In this document: in pieces, positions 1 to 11,573 of the stretch
Layout of the letters: the number at the start of each line of letters is the position of its first letter
Position numbering within the stretch: the first letter of the stretch is position 1
Origin: Leclercia adecarboxylata
Lineage (GTDB): Bacteria > Pseudomonadota > Gammaproteobacteria > Enterobacterales > Enterobacteriaceae
Direction of reading: 5' to 3'
NCBI RefSeq assembly: GCF_023639785.1
Contig: NZ_CP098325.1
Span: forward strand, 992,001 to 1,056,000
DNA length: 64,000 bases
Position numbers and translations under genes: made by a program
Notes under the pieces: generated by a model
Database searches by the model: none
The model's input: only the letters and a program-made list of their open reading frames with translations
What the model was told of the DNA's origin: nothing

Positions 1-84
1 CTGAAAAGGCTGCGGTTCTATAAAACGGCGCAGTGCATCGTTAGCACGCTCGACGCACGCCTGAAGCTGGTTCGAAAAATCCAT
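1..84 (-). CDS. ispA: Farnesyl diphosphate synthase, N-terminal fragment
   Basis: Only the first 28 codons lie in the window; the rest runs off the left edge. The visible start (MDFSNQLQACVERANDAL, then RRFIEPQPFQ) matches the IspA N-terminus. The enzyme condenses isopentenyl diphosphate with dimethylallyl and geranyl diphosphate to make farnesyl diphosphate in the cytoplasm. The ATG follows the xseB stop codon directly (TAA then ATG), so the two are co-transcribed, as in the E. coli xseB-ispA-dxs operon. The Asp-rich catalytic motifs are outside the window. Confidence 0.93.
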   Translation of the reverse strand, partial: MDFSNQLQACVERANDALRRFIEPQPFQ

Positions 85-327
85 TTACTCGGCATCCGGG
101 GTGAAGGGAGTTGTGGCAGCGTCTTCGTTATCGGAGAGCAGGATCTGCACGCGCTGTTCCGCCTGTTGCAGCTTAACCTGGCCCTGGCGCGCCAGCTGCA
201 CGCCGCGTTCGAATTCATTAAGCGCCTCTTCTAACGGCAGGTCGCCGCTTTCCAGACGGGTAACGATTTGCTCCAGTTCACTCAGCGCAGTTTCGAAACT
301 GGCCGGTGCATCGTTTTTCTTCGGCAT
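85..327 (-). CDS. xseB: Exodeoxyribonuclease VII small subunit
   Basis: 80-residue small subunit of exonuclease VII, which pairs with XseA to degrade single-stranded DNA from both ends into oligonucleotides. The start was placed at [12 protein letters not shown], not at the upstream in-frame start at 363, because this gives the usual family length and the conserved N-terminus. The body ([20 protein letters not shown], then a helix rich in Gln and Glu) is the two-helix fold of the family. It is the first gene of the operon leading into ispA. The 188-bp gap to divergent thiI must hold both promoters. Confidence 0.95.
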   Translation of the reverse strand: MPKKNDAPASFETALSELEQIVTRLESGDLPLEEALNEFERGVQLARQGQVKLQQAEQRVQILLSDNEDAATTPFTPDAE

Positions 328-515
328 AGTGAATGTCTGACTCTCAGTTTTTATCCCTGACATGGTATCGGACTCAGGGTAATTATCAAATAACGCGCAA
401 TGTGCACAGGAGGCGCGCGATGGTGGTATACTTGCGCGCCTGGATGCAGCCGCGGATGTGGGCTGCTTACTTTTCCATTACAAGCTTAAATGCTTGCCAA
501 CGAAACATTGCCGCC

Positions 516-1964
516 ATGAAGTTTATCATTAAATTGTTCCCTGAAATCACCATCAAAAGCCAATCTGTGCGTTTGCGCTTTATTAAAATTTTAACCGGGA
601 ACATTCGTAACGTTCTGAAGCACTACGACGAGACTCTTGCCGTCGTGCGTCACTGGGATCACGTTGAAGTCCGCGCTAAAGATGAAAACAAGCGTCAGGA
701 TATTCGTGATGCATTAACCCGAATCCCGGGGATCCACCATATTCTGGAAGTGGAAGATGTTCCGTTCACTTCCCTGCACGACATTTTTGAACAGGCCCTG
801 GCGCAGTATCGCGAGCAGATCGAGGGTAAAACCTTCTGCGTGCGCGCCAAGCGTCGCGGTAAGCATGAGTTTAGCTCTATTGAAGTAGAACGCTACGTCG
901 GCGGCGGTCTGAACCAGCACGTTGAGTCTGCGCGCGTGCGTCTGACCAACCCGGACGTGACCGTTCACCTGGAAATCGAAAACGATCGTCTGCTGCTGGT
1001 TAAAGGCCGCTACGAAGGGATCGGCGGTTTCCCGATTGGCACCCAGGAAGATGTCCTGTCGCTCATTTCCGGCGGCTTTGACTCAGGCGTTTCCAGCTAT
1101 ATGCTGATGCGTCGCGGCTGCCGCGTGCACTACTGCTTCTTTAACCTCGGCGGCGCCGCCCATGAAATTGGCGTGCGTCAGGTTGCGCATTACCTGTGGA
1201 ACCGCTTCGGCAGCTCCCACCGCGTACGTTTTGTTGCCATTAATTTCGAACCGGTGGTCGGTGAAATCCTCGAAAAAGTGGACGACGGACAGATGGGCGT
1301 GGTGCTGAAGCGCATGATGGTGCGTGCGGCTTCGAAAGTAGCTGAGCGTTATGGCGTGCAGGCGCTGGTGACTGGCGAAGCGCTGGGCCAGGTGTCCAGC
1401 CAGACCCTGACCAACCTGCGTCTTATCGACAACGTTTCCGACACGCTGATCCTGCGTCCGCTGATCTCTCACGATAAAGAGCACATCATCGACCTCGCGC
1501 GTGAAATTGGCACTGAAGACTTTGCCCGTACCATGCCGGAATACTGCGGCGTGATTTCGAAGAGCCCGACGGTTAAAGCGGTGAAAGCGAAGATCGAAGC
1601 GGAAGAGGAGAATTTCGATTTCACCATTCTGGATAAAGTGGTGGAGGAAGCCTCGAACATCGATATCCGCGAAATCGCCCAACAGACCGAGCAGGAAGTC
1701 GTCGAAGTGGAGACCGTCAACGGTTTCGGCCCGAATGATGTGCTGCTGGATATCCGCTCCGTCGATGAACAGGATGCGAAGCCGTTTGAGCCTGAAGGTG
1801 TGGAAGTGGCCTCGCTGCCGTTCTACAAGCTGAGCACCAAATTTGGCGATCTCGACAAGAACAAAACCTATCTGCTGTGGTGTGAGCGCGGGGTGATGAG
1901 CCGTCTGCAGGCGCTCTATCTGCGTGAGCAGGGCTTTACTAATGTGAAGGTGTATCGCCCGTAG
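516..1964 (+). CDS. thiI: tRNA 4-thiouridine sulfurtransferase / ThiS sulfur carrier
   Basis: ThiI makes 4-thiouridine at position 8 of tRNA and passes sulfur to ThiS for the thiamine thiazole. The chosen ATG at 516 gives 482 residues, the E. coli length; an in-frame extension to 333 lacks homology. Domain order is N-terminal ferredoxin-like, THUMP, PP-loop pyrophosphatase (SGGFDSG at 185-191, including Asp189), then a C-terminal rhodanese domain. The rhodanese cysteine is Cys456 ([11 protein letters not shown]) and its disulfide partner Cys344 ([10 protein letters not shown]) is present, so the persulfide-transfer chemistry looks intact. It is monocistronic and divergent from xseB; a REP element follows the stop. 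Confidence 0.97.
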   Translation: MKFIIKLFPEITIKSQSVRLRFIKILTGNIRNVLKHYDETLAVVRHWDHVEVRAKDENKRQDIRDALTRIPGIHHILEVEDVPFTSLHDIFEQALAQYREQIEGKTFCVRAKRRGKHEFSSIEVERYVGGGLNQHVESARVRLTNPDVTVHLEIENDRLLLVKGRYEGIGGFPIGTQEDVLSLISGGFDSGVSSYMLMRRGCRVHYCFFNLGGAAHEIGVRQVAHYLWNRFGSSHRVRFVAINFEPVVGEILEKVDDGQMGVVLKRMMVRAASKVAERYGVQALVTGEALGQVSSQTLTNLRLIDNVSDTLILRPLISHDKEHIIDLAREIGTEDFARTMPEYCGVISKSPTVKAVKAKIEAEEENFDFTILDKVVEEASNIDIREIAQQTEQEVVEVETVNGFGPNDVLLDIRSVDEQDAKPFEPEGVEVASLPFYKLSTKFGDLDKNKTYLLWCERGVMSRLQALYLREQGFTNVKVYRP

Positions 1965-1971
1965 TGGTTGC

Positions 1972-2042
1972 GCCGGGTGGCGGCTTCGCCTTACCCGGCC
2001 TGCCTGAACCTTGCAGGCCCGACAAGCGTAGCGCCGCCGGGC
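1972..2042. repeat. REP/BIME-type palindromic element
   Basis: A GCCGGGT arm (1972-1978) pairs with ACCCGGC (1993-1999) around the typical ggcggcttcgcctt loop region. A second partly inverted GC-rich unit (CCTGC/GCAGG, then gcgccgccgggc) reaches 2042. It fills the gap between convergent thiI and yajL. Such elements are usual intergenic REP units in enterobacteria and can stabilise mRNA 3' ends. Confidence 0.8.
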
Positions 2043-2047
2043 ATTAC

Positions 2048-2641
2048 CTACGCGTCGTAATAGTTATAAATCCCCGCCGCCATCACCAGGGACGACGCGA
2101 CTTCATAAGCTTTTTCGCGGCCAACCAGCAGCTCAATCATCTTTAGCGCAAAATCAATCGACGTGCCCGGCCCCTGGCTGGTTAACAGGTTCACGCGCGG
2201 ATCCCAGACCATACGTTTGTCCACCCACTGCTCTTCGGGAATTTTATCTTTCAGCGTCGGGAAGCCGGTCATGTTGCCGATGGGGAAAATGTTGTGCGGA
2301 ACGAGCACCGTGGCCGCTGCCGCGCAGATGGCCGCCACGATGCGCCCGGAATGGTGGAACTGTCTGACCGTCTCGACCAGCAGCGGACTGTCGCGGAAAC
2401 ACTCCGCGCCCTTAATGCCGCCGGGCAGGACGATAACGTCGTAATCGCCGTCGGCGACTTCAACCAGCGGCGCATCTGCCACGATCTTCACCCCACGCGA
2501 GCAGGTGATAACCAGGTTGCCATCGCTGGCGACGCTTGCTGTTGTAACGCTAATCCCGGCGCGAACCAGCAGATCGATGGTGGTGACCGCTTCGGTCTCT
2601 TCGCTACCAGGGGCGAGGCATACCAGTGCCGACGCGCTCAT
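2048..2641 (-). CDS. yajL: DJ-1/PfpI-family protein deglycase/chaperone YajL
   Basis: 197-residue DJ-1 superfamily member; E. coli YajL protects thiol proteins against oxidative and carbonyl stress. The nucleophile-elbow cysteine is Cys106 ([10 protein letters not shown]), at the same position as in E. coli YajL and human DJ-1; E. coli has Pro where this protein has the third Ala. Glu15 and Glu16 (GSEETEAVT) supply the acidic partner. The start was set at [12 protein letters not shown]; an upstream ATG at 2683 would add 14 non-homologous residues. The gene overlaps the end of panE by 38 bp, so the two are translated from one transcript. It was once misassigned as ThiJ. Confidence 0.95.
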   Translation of the reverse strand: MSASALVCLAPGSEETEAVTTIDLLVRAGISVTTASVASDGNLVITCSRGVKIVADAPLVEVADGDYDVIVLPGGIKGAECFRDSPLLVETVRQFHHSGRIVAAICAAAATVLVPHNIFPIGNMTGFPTLKDKIPEEQWVDKRMVWDPRVNLLTSQGPGTSIDFALKMIELLVGREKAYEVASSLVMAAGIYNYYDA

Positions 2642-3515
2642 ACTCACTCTCCTTACGTTTAACCTGTTCATACAGACGGACATTTTCAGGCACGTTAATA
2701 CCGTGCGCCCGGGCGCGTTTTAGCAGGTAGCCGGTGATGTAGTCAATTTCGGTGTGGCGCAGCGCGCGGATGTCCTGCAGCATGGAGGAGATATTGTGCG
2801 CGGTGCTCTCAATGACCTCTTCAACGTAATAGCGGATATCATCTACCGAGGTGTGAATGCCTTCCCGTTCCACCACCGCAGCGACTTCGGCGCAGAGCGT
2901 CGCCACTTCCTCAGAATGGTTTTTAAGCTCGCCATTCGGGCAGTTCAGCAGGGCGGTGAGCGGGTTTATCACGCAGTTGACCGCCAGCTTGCGCCACATC
3001 TGGGGACGAATGTTATCGTGCCAGGCAACATCCGGCAGCACCTGCTGGAAGCGATCTGCCAGATAACTGTAGTCTCCCTCCTGATCACGGGCCGGGCCGA
3101 TATGGGTCATACCGCTGGCGACATGAACAATCACATTGCCATCACGGCGTGCTGCGTGGGTGGTGATTGCCATCAGCAGCGGCTGGTGAACATGTCTGAG
3201 CTCTTCGATGGTGCCCATACCGTTGTGCAGCAACATAATCGGTGAAGTGCGGGGGAGGGTGGTTGCCAGCGTCCGGACGGCATCGGAAACCTGCCAGGCT
3301 TTCAGGGTGACCAGCAGCAGATCGCTTTGGGCGAGAAAATCAGGATCGTTAGCGATGAGAGATTCGTTAAAGATACTCCCGTCTTGTTCAATCAGGTTTA
3401 CACTGCAATAGGGCTGTGGCACGCGCAGCCAGCCCTGTACTTCATGCCCATGTTTGCAAAGTGCGGTAAGCCAAAGTTGTCCCAATGCTCCGCATCCGAG
3501 CACGGTAATTTTCAT
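2604..3515 (-). CDS. panE: 2-dehydropantoate 2-reductase (ketopantoate reductase)
   Basis: 303 residues, the family length. The enzyme reduces ketopantoate to pantoate with NADPH in pantothenate and coenzyme A synthesis. The N-terminal Rossmann fold begins at residue 3 with the dinucleotide motif GCGALG (7-12). The catalytic lysine is Lys176 (MWRKLAVNC), followed by the conserved N-x-N-PL-TAL stretch of the substrate pocket. panE is the upstream gene of a two-gene unit with yajL. It is divergent from yajQ across about 130 bp that must contain both promoters. Confidence 0.97.
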   Translation of the reverse strand: MKITVLGCGALGQLWLTALCKHGHEVQGWLRVPQPYCSVNLIEQDGSIFNESLIANDPDFLAQSDLLLVTLKAWQVSDAVRTLATTLPRTSPIMLLHNGMGTIEELRHVHQPLLMAITTHAARRDGNVIVHVASGMTHIGPARDQEGDYSYLADRFQQVLPDVAWHDNIRPQMWRKLAVNCVINPLTALLNCPNGELKNHSEEVATLCAEVAAVVEREGIHTSVDDIRYYVEEVIESTAHNISSMLQDIRALRHTEIDYITGYLLKRARAHGINVPENVRLYEQVKRKESEYERVGTGMPRPW

Positions 3516-3644
3516 CGTTCCTCCTCACCTGCAACTGCGCCAGGTGTTACAGCATTTAGTATAGCGTCGACAGCTAAGCTTCTGTTGAGTTATGCCCCGT
3601 AGCGGGTATTATGCAACGCAACAAAAGTGAAGGGAGAAGAAAAG

Positions 3645-4136
3645 ATGCCATCTTTCGATATTGTTTCTGAAGTTGATATCCAGGAAGTACGTAACGGCGT
3701 GGATAACGCCAGCCGCGAGGTTGAGTCTCGCTTCGATTTTCGTGGCGTTGAGGCTTCATTTGAGCTGAATGACGCAAATAAGACCATTAAGGTGCTCAGC
3801 GAGTCGGATTTCCAGGTAAATCAGCTGCTGGATATCCTTCGCGCCAAGCTGCTGAAACGTGGCATTGAAGGCACCTCTCTTGATGTGCCGGAAGACTTTG
3901 TCCACAGCGGGAAAACCTGGTTTGTTGAAGCCAAACTGAAGCAGGGCATTGAGAGCGCGACGCAGAAGAAAATCGTTAAGCTCATCAAAGACAGTAAGCT
4001 GAAGGTCCAGGCGCAGATTCAGGGCGAAGAGATTCGTGTTACCGGAAAATCACGCGACGATTTGCAGGGCGTGATGGCGCTGGTGCGCGGCGGCGATCTC
4101 GGCCAGCCGTTCCAGTTCAAGAACTTCCGCGATTAA
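3645..4136 (+). CDS. yajQ: YajQ-family nucleotide-binding protein
   Basis: 163 residues, identical in length to E. coli YajQ, a two-domain protein with ferredoxin-like folds that binds nucleotides. Homologues in Xanthomonas and Pseudomonas are cyclic-di-GMP effectors, but whether the enterobacterial protein does this is unsettled. The start at [11 protein letters not shown] was chosen over 3627 because it lies after an AAGGGAG ribosome-binding site and is the conserved N-terminus. The gene ends in a strong hairpin shared with convergent yajR. Confidence 0.94.
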   Translation: MPSFDIVSEVDIQEVRNGVDNASREVESRFDFRGVEASFELNDANKTIKVLSESDFQVNQLLDILRAKLLKRGIEGTSLDVPEDFVHSGKTWFVEAKLKQGIESATQKKIVKLIKDSKLKVQAQIQGEEIRVTGKSRDDLQGVMALVRGGDLGQPFQFKNFRD

Positions 4137-4138
4137 GA

Positions 4139-4166
4139 AAATGCCCGGCAGAGCCGGGCATTTTTT
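4139..4166. terminator. Bidirectional terminator between yajQ and yajR
   Basis: An 11-bp perfect stem (aaatgcccggc, 4139-4149; gccgggcattt, 4153-4163) has a 3-nt loop and a run of six T on the + strand. The run of A before the stem can serve yajR on the other strand. Confidence 0.9.
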
Positions 4167-5527
4167 CAGGCTTTCAGCGCCTGCTCAACTTCGAAGCGGT
4201 TAGTTATTTTACTGTCGATTTTAACGTACAAACTGCGCTCTTCAGGCACCAGTAATACCTCGCTGATACCCTCTTTTGCTTCAAGACGCTGTTTTAGCAA
4301 CTCGTTAACTTCAACATCATCGGGTATTTCCACCCGCAGGCTGCTGACGTACCGCGGCTCTTTCATGGTACTGGCGACCAGCAACCAGAGCGTTGCCAAC
4401 AGGGCACCCGCCAGGAAAACGGTCTGAGAATCAAAAAATCCATCGACCCAGCCGCCCAGCGATCCGCCGATGGCCACGCCAATAAACTGGCTGGTGGAGT
4501 AGATCCCCATGGCCGTGCCTTTATAGCCCGCCGGCGACTCTTTACTGATCAGCGACGGCAGCAGGGCTTCCATCAGGTTGAAGGCAAGGAAAAACAGCTG
4601 TACGCCTGCGACCAGCTCCCAGAAGTGCGGGCCTGACCCCCACAATACGATTTCAGCAATCAACAACAGGGCGACGCAGGAGATGAAGACGCGCTTCATC
4701 CGGCGCTTCACTTCGGCATAGATAATAAACGGCACCACGGAGACAAACGAGATGAGCATGGTTACCAGGTAGATTTTCCAGTGCTCGGCCGCCGGAAAAC
4801 CGGCCGCAGCAAGCTGGCCGGGCAGGGCGACAAACGTGGACATCAGCAAAATGTGCAGACACATAATGCCGAAGTTAAGCTTGAGCAGGCGCGGCTCAAC
4901 CAGCACTTTGCTGAAGCAGCCTTTGACCATCCCCGACTCGCGGTTAAGCACATGGTTTTTGCTGTCCGGCACCACCCATATGGTCAGGGCGATACCTACA
5001 GTAGCCAGCACGGCGATCATCCAGAACAGGGCGTGGAGCCCAAGGGTATGGGTAACGATTGGCCCCAGCACCATCGCAATGGCAAAGGTCACGCCAAAGC
5101 TGACGCCAATAAAGGCCATCGCCTTAGTGCGATTTTGCTCGCGGGTCAGATCGGAGAGCAGCGCCATCACGGCGGCAGCGATAGCGCCAGAGCCCTGCAA
5201 CGCGCGGCCGAGAATAATTCCCCAGATGGAGTGGGAGAGGGCGGCTATAACGCTACCGGCGACGAAGACCAGCAGCCCGCCGACGATTAAGGGTTTGCGA
5301 CCCACGCGGTCGGAGAGCAGACCAAAAGGGATCTGGAATACTGCCTGCGCCAGGCCATAAATGCCGATGGCAAGACCAATCAGCGCCTCGCTTGCTCCCT
5401 GTAACGCCATGCCGTATGTCGTAAGTACCGGCAGGACCATGAACATGCCGAGCATACGTAACGAAAAAACCGTCCCCAAACCCCAGGTGGCACGAAGCTC
5501 GCCTGGCGTCATTTTATAATCGTTCAT
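4166..5527 (-). CDS. yajR: MFS transporter YajR with C-terminal YAM domain
   Basis: 453-residue major facilitator. Twelve hydrophobic segments span roughly residues 15-390, with the MFS signature between helices 2 and 3 (GLLSDRVGRKPLIVGG). A soluble ferredoxin-like YAM domain follows at about 395-453 (YVSSLRVEIPDD to the end). E. coli YajR is a proton-driven exporter of known structure but unknown natural substrate. The ATG at 5527 (MNDYKMTPGE) sits just after a GAGGTG ribosome-binding site; an in-frame GTG two codons upstream overlaps that site and is less likely. The gene is convergent with yajQ and probably monocistronic. Confidence 0.94.
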   Translation of the reverse strand: MNDYKMTPGELRATWGLGTVFSLRMLGMFMVLPVLTTYGMALQGASEALIGLAIGIYGLAQAVFQIPFGLLSDRVGRKPLIVGGLLVFVAGSVIAALSHSIWGIILGRALQGSGAIAAAVMALLSDLTREQNRTKAMAFIGVSFGVTFAIAMVLGPIVTHTLGLHALFWMIAVLATVGIALTIWVVPDSKNHVLNRESGMVKGCFSKVLVEPRLLKLNFGIMCLHILLMSTFVALPGQLAAAGFPAAEHWKIYLVTMLISFVSVVPFIIYAEVKRRMKRVFISCVALLLIAEIVLWGSGPHFWELVAGVQLFFLAFNLMEALLPSLISKESPAGYKGTAMGIYSTSQFIGVAIGGSLGGWVDGFFDSQTVFLAGALLATLWLLVASTMKEPRYVSSLRVEIPDDVEVNELLKQRLEAKEGISEVLLVPEERSLYVKIDSKITNRFEVEQALKA

Positions 5528-5702
5528 TACCACCTCTGTCTGAAAAGCGCGTCCAGTGTAGTGCGAGCGGGCGTTCGGGTAAACAAAGCGATGGTGAACA
5601 AATATAAATTACATGAATGATCTGTGCTATTAAGCAGAAAACAGCGAGGGGGGAAAGGGGGGAGGGATAATGGTGCTTATTAAAGGTTATCTCTTACTTA
5701 AA

Positions 5703-5732
5703 TCAGGAACAGGTTGAATAACCTGTTCCTGA
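5703..5732 (-). terminator. Hairpin after the double-glycine peptide gene
   Basis: Perfect 13-bp stem (5703-5715 with 5720-5732) and a gaat loop, 13 bp after the stop codon of the minus-strand gene at 5746. The following tract on the minus strand is only T-rich (ATTTAAG), so it may be a weak terminator or an mRNA-stabilising hairpin. Confidence 0.6.
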
Positions 5733-5745
5733 GACAAAACCTTTT

Positions 5746-6078
5746 TTACGCGCTGGCTTTTACCAGGAAATTATTCCAGTCGCCAGCCGCATTATCCACG
5801 AAGGTTGACCAGCTATTTCCCGCAGTCTGAACAAACCCGTTCCAGTTATTTGCACCGGTAGTCACGAAGGTTTCCCAGTTGGTGGCACCGACCACGAACG
5901 AGCCAAACGCGATGGCGCTGTCCACAACGAACTCAGCGAAGGCGTTACCAGAGGTCAGGACAAAGGAGCCAAAGCCAGCCCCGGAGTTACAGACAAAACG
6001 GGTAAAGCCGGTTGCAGCGCCCATCAGGTTAAAACCACCGGAGATATCGTGCATTTCATTCAGTGATAATTCTTTCAC
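5746..6078 (-). CDS. Orphan double-glycine-leader peptide with eight hendecad repeats (microcin-like)
   Basis: 110 residues. I do not recognise an orthologue. The GTG start at 6078 has an AAGGA site (6086-6090) at 7-nt spacing; an ATG at 6138 would add 20 residues with no ribosome-binding site and would bury the leader. Residues 1-15 (VKELSLNEMHDISGG, first residue read as Met) fit the class II microcin/colicin V leader pattern ending in Gly-Gly, the cut site of C39-peptidase ABC exporters. The predicted 95-residue mature part has a short FNLMGAAT lead-in, then eight units of about 11 residues (24-110) with consensus [small][F/W]xxFV plus five small or polar residues. Units 1-4 carry Phe and units 5-8 Trp at position 2. 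The mature part is acidic (about -3) with one Cys. No immunity gene, C39 exporter or maturation gene lies nearby. Function is inferred: secreted or membrane-active peptide, possibly a bacteriocin. Confidence 0.72.
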   Translation of the reverse strand: MKELSLNEMHDISGGFNLMGAATGFTRFVCNSGAGFGSFVLTSGNAFAEFVVDSAIAFGSFVVGATNWETFVTTGANNWNGFVQTAGNSWSTFVDNAAGDWNNFLVKASA

Positions 6079-6178
6079 TTTTATTTCCTTATTAAATGAA
6101 AAAGTGTGAGCAAAATACTCACGCCGGAAGAGTAGCACTCCCGAATATCAACGAGACAGGCAAAGTTGAGCAAACTTG

Positions 6179-6207
6179 TTTATATGCGCTTTTTTTAACT
6201 TAATTAA
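6179..6207 (-). promoter_or_regulatory. Candidate sigma-70 promoter for the double-glycine peptide gene
   Basis: On the minus strand TTAATT (6202-6207) and TATAAA (6179-6184) are separated by 17 bp, about 95 bp upstream of the GTG. The -10 match is good and the -35 match poor. The surrounding 180 bp is AT-rich and contains no other gene. Confidence 0.4.
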
Positions 6208-6257
6208 TATCTGATGGTGAACTGTGGAGTAGTAATAATAAATTTTCGATATGATAT

Positions 6258-6294
6258 AAAAAAACAGCCCGCGACCATAAGGTGGCGGGCTGTT
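6258..6294 (-). terminator. Terminator of the cyo operon
   Basis: A 10-bp stem (aacagcccgc, 6263-6272; gcgggctgtt, 6285-6294) is followed on the minus strand by seven T (6258-6264), 22 bp past the cyoE stop. Confidence 0.92.
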
Positions 6295-6315
6295 GGAATC
6301 ACTTAATCTGAGACG

Positions 6316-7203
6316 TTACCAGACGTAAGTCAGCAGATTACTGGAGTCAGGCACCATAAAATCGACGGACATCATCACCGAAAGGGAAGTGATAGCGACA
6401 ATTGAGAACACAAACAGCTTGCGTGCCCAGACCTTGTCATCTTCCACTTTATATCCCCGCAGCGCCATACCGAGCCACCAGACGCTAACCGCCGCAGCAA
6501 CCACCAGATATTTATATCCTGCGTAACCGCCCAGCGACAGCATCAGGGTAGCAACCGCAAACGCAATGATGTAGAGCGTGATATGGTTCTTGGCCACTGA
6601 GATGCCTTTCACCACCGGCAGAACCGGAATGTTCGCTGCCTGATAATCCTTGAAGCGGAAAATCGCAATGGCGTAGGAGTGCGGCATCTGCCACAGGCTA
6701 AAGATAGCCAGCAGGATGAGCGCACCGCTGTCGAACTCGTTGGTGACCGCGCAGTAGCCAATCACCGGCGGCGCAGCGCCGGAGAGAGAACCAATCAGCG
6801 TGCCGTAGACGGAGTGACGTTTCATATACAGGCTATAGACGCCCACATACACCACGAAACCCATCACCCCCAGCCAGCAGGCCAGAGGGTTGGCGCCGAA
6901 CCACAGCAGCATAAAGCCAGCAATACCCAGCAAGGTGGCGTACACCAGCGAGACGGCAGGGGACATCAGGCCTTTTACCAGCACCCGATTTTTGGTCCTT
7001 TCCATCTTCCTGTCGATATCCATGTCGATGTAGTTGTTAAACACACAACCGGACGCAACAACCAGTGACACCCCAATCAGCGTGTAGATAAAGAGGGGAT
7101 AATCGATGCTGCCTTTGGAAGCCAGCAGGAACCCTCCGATCACCGAGATCAGGTTGCCAAAGATGATGCCTGGTTTTGTTACTTGCAGGTATTGCTTAAA
7201 CAT
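6316..7203 (-). CDS. cyoE: Protoheme IX farnesyltransferase (heme O synthase)
   Basis: 295-residue integral membrane enzyme of the UbiA prenyltransferase family. It attaches a farnesyl chain to heme b to make heme O for the CyoB active site. The first Asp-rich motif [15 protein letters not shown] lies near residue 60 (E. coli has Arg where this has the first Met). Hydrophobic segments fill the rest of the protein. The start at [12 protein letters not shown] follows an AGCGGCGAG ribosome-binding site, 11 bp after the cyoD stop; an upstream ATG at 7248 lies inside cyoD. It is the last gene of cyoABCDE and is followed by the operon terminator. Confidence 0.97.
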   Translation of the reverse strand: MFKQYLQVTKPGIIFGNLISVIGGFLLASKGSIDYPLFIYTLIGVSLVVASGCVFNNYIDMDIDRKMERTKNRVLVKGLMSPAVSLVYATLLGIAGFMLLWFGANPLACWLGVMGFVVYVGVYSLYMKRHSVYGTLIGSLSGAAPPVIGYCAVTNEFDSGALILLAIFSLWQMPHSYAIAIFRFKDYQAANIPVLPVVKGISVAKNHITLYIIAFAVATLMLSLGGYAGYKYLVVAAAVSVWWLGMALRGYKVEDDKVWARKLFVFSIVAITSLSVMMSVDFMVPDSSNLLTYVW

Positions 7204-7214
7204 ACTCGCCGCTC

Positions 7215-7540
7215 TTAGTGAACCATCATGTTGTAGTTGAGGTTCCACATAATCCAGATGGATCCGACTACCAGGATTGCGATGATAATCACGGTAAAGA
7301 TGAATGCTGTCATATTCCAGCCTTCATCAGACTTGGTGTTCATGTGCAGGAAGCAAACCAGATGCACCAGAATCTGCACTACCGCGGTAACCAGGACAGT
7401 GCCCAGGATTGCCGCGTGAGAAGCAGTACCGCTCATCACCATCCAGAACGGAATGACCGTCAGGATGATCGACAGGATAAACCCTGTCATGTAGGTTTTT
7501 ACGCTGCCGTGGGAAGCGCCATGATCGTTAGAATGACTCA

Positions 7541-7541
<1 letters not shown>
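7215..7541 (-). CDS. cyoD: Cytochrome bo3 ubiquinol oxidase subunit IV
   Basis: 108-residue small subunit with three membrane helices (about 20-40, 48-68 and 80-100). It helps assemble CyoB and its metal centres rather than carrying cofactors. The ATG at 7541 overlaps the cyoC stop by one base (TAATG), which indicates translational coupling. The N-terminus [20 protein letters not shown] is close to E. coli CyoD, one residue shorter. Confidence 0.96.
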
Positions 7542-11100
<3,559 letters not shown>

Positions 11101-11573
11101 TTAACGACCTCAATTCCACGGGGACCTTGGTGGCGTTTAAAGTGTGGGGGCATTTTACGGGAAGGTTACATTACTGTAAACATGATTAGGCCTGTGTCAG
11201 GAACGTGTTACCGGGTTCTGCCGGATAAGTCACACATGTTGCAAAACATGACCATTTCCAGATGGGAGTCCCGCCGCATGCGGCTTATAACGAATCCAGC
11301 CCTGTCTGGGGGGTAAAAAGGGTAATTGGTATAACCATTGTGAAAAAGATACAAATAATTAACAATTAATTATCAATAAAAAGACAAATAAAAAACGGAA
11401 AATTAATCTTTCGTTTGCTGAATCGGTTAAAGGAAATTAGTGTTTATTACCGCTTCCAATAATTTCCGGAATTCTAAGACGCACAAAACAACAAATATTA
11501 TTTTTAACCGGACAGATTTATTTGCCGTTATAATTTCGCAGGGTGATTGCAACGGCAAATAACGTTTTTTATT
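11101..11573. other. Intergenic regulatory region between cyoA and ampG
   Basis: 473 bp without a gene. The half next to ampG is strongly AT-rich. It contains the in-phase 11-bp repeats described separately, and a TTTGCCGTT/AACGGCAAA inverted repeat (11521-11529 and 11551-11559) just beyond the ampG stop, with no T tract on the ampG side. The cyo promoter must lie here; I could not fix its -10 and -35 elements. Confidence 0.7.
11344..11376 (-). promoter_or_regulatory. Candidate ArcA-binding repeats upstream of cyoABCDE
   Basis: Read on the minus strand, three consecutive 11-bp units occur: TTGATAATTAA (11376-11366), TTGTTAATTAT (11365-11355) and TTGTATCTTTT (11354-11344). ArcA recognises direct repeats with 11-bp phasing and a TGTTAATTA-like core. 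The cyo operon is a known target of anaerobic ArcA repression in E. coli. The site lies about 245 bp before the cyoA start. Confidence 0.5.

Noticed and set aside
333..515. Upstream extension of thiI to an ATG at 333
   Set aside because: It would add 61 non-homologous residues and overlap the divergent promoter region; the 516 start gives the exact family length.
6096..6114. CRP-like inverted repeat GTGAG/CTCAC before the double-glycine peptide gene
   Set aside because: The half-site spacing does not fit the CRP consensus; more likely a small leader hairpin.
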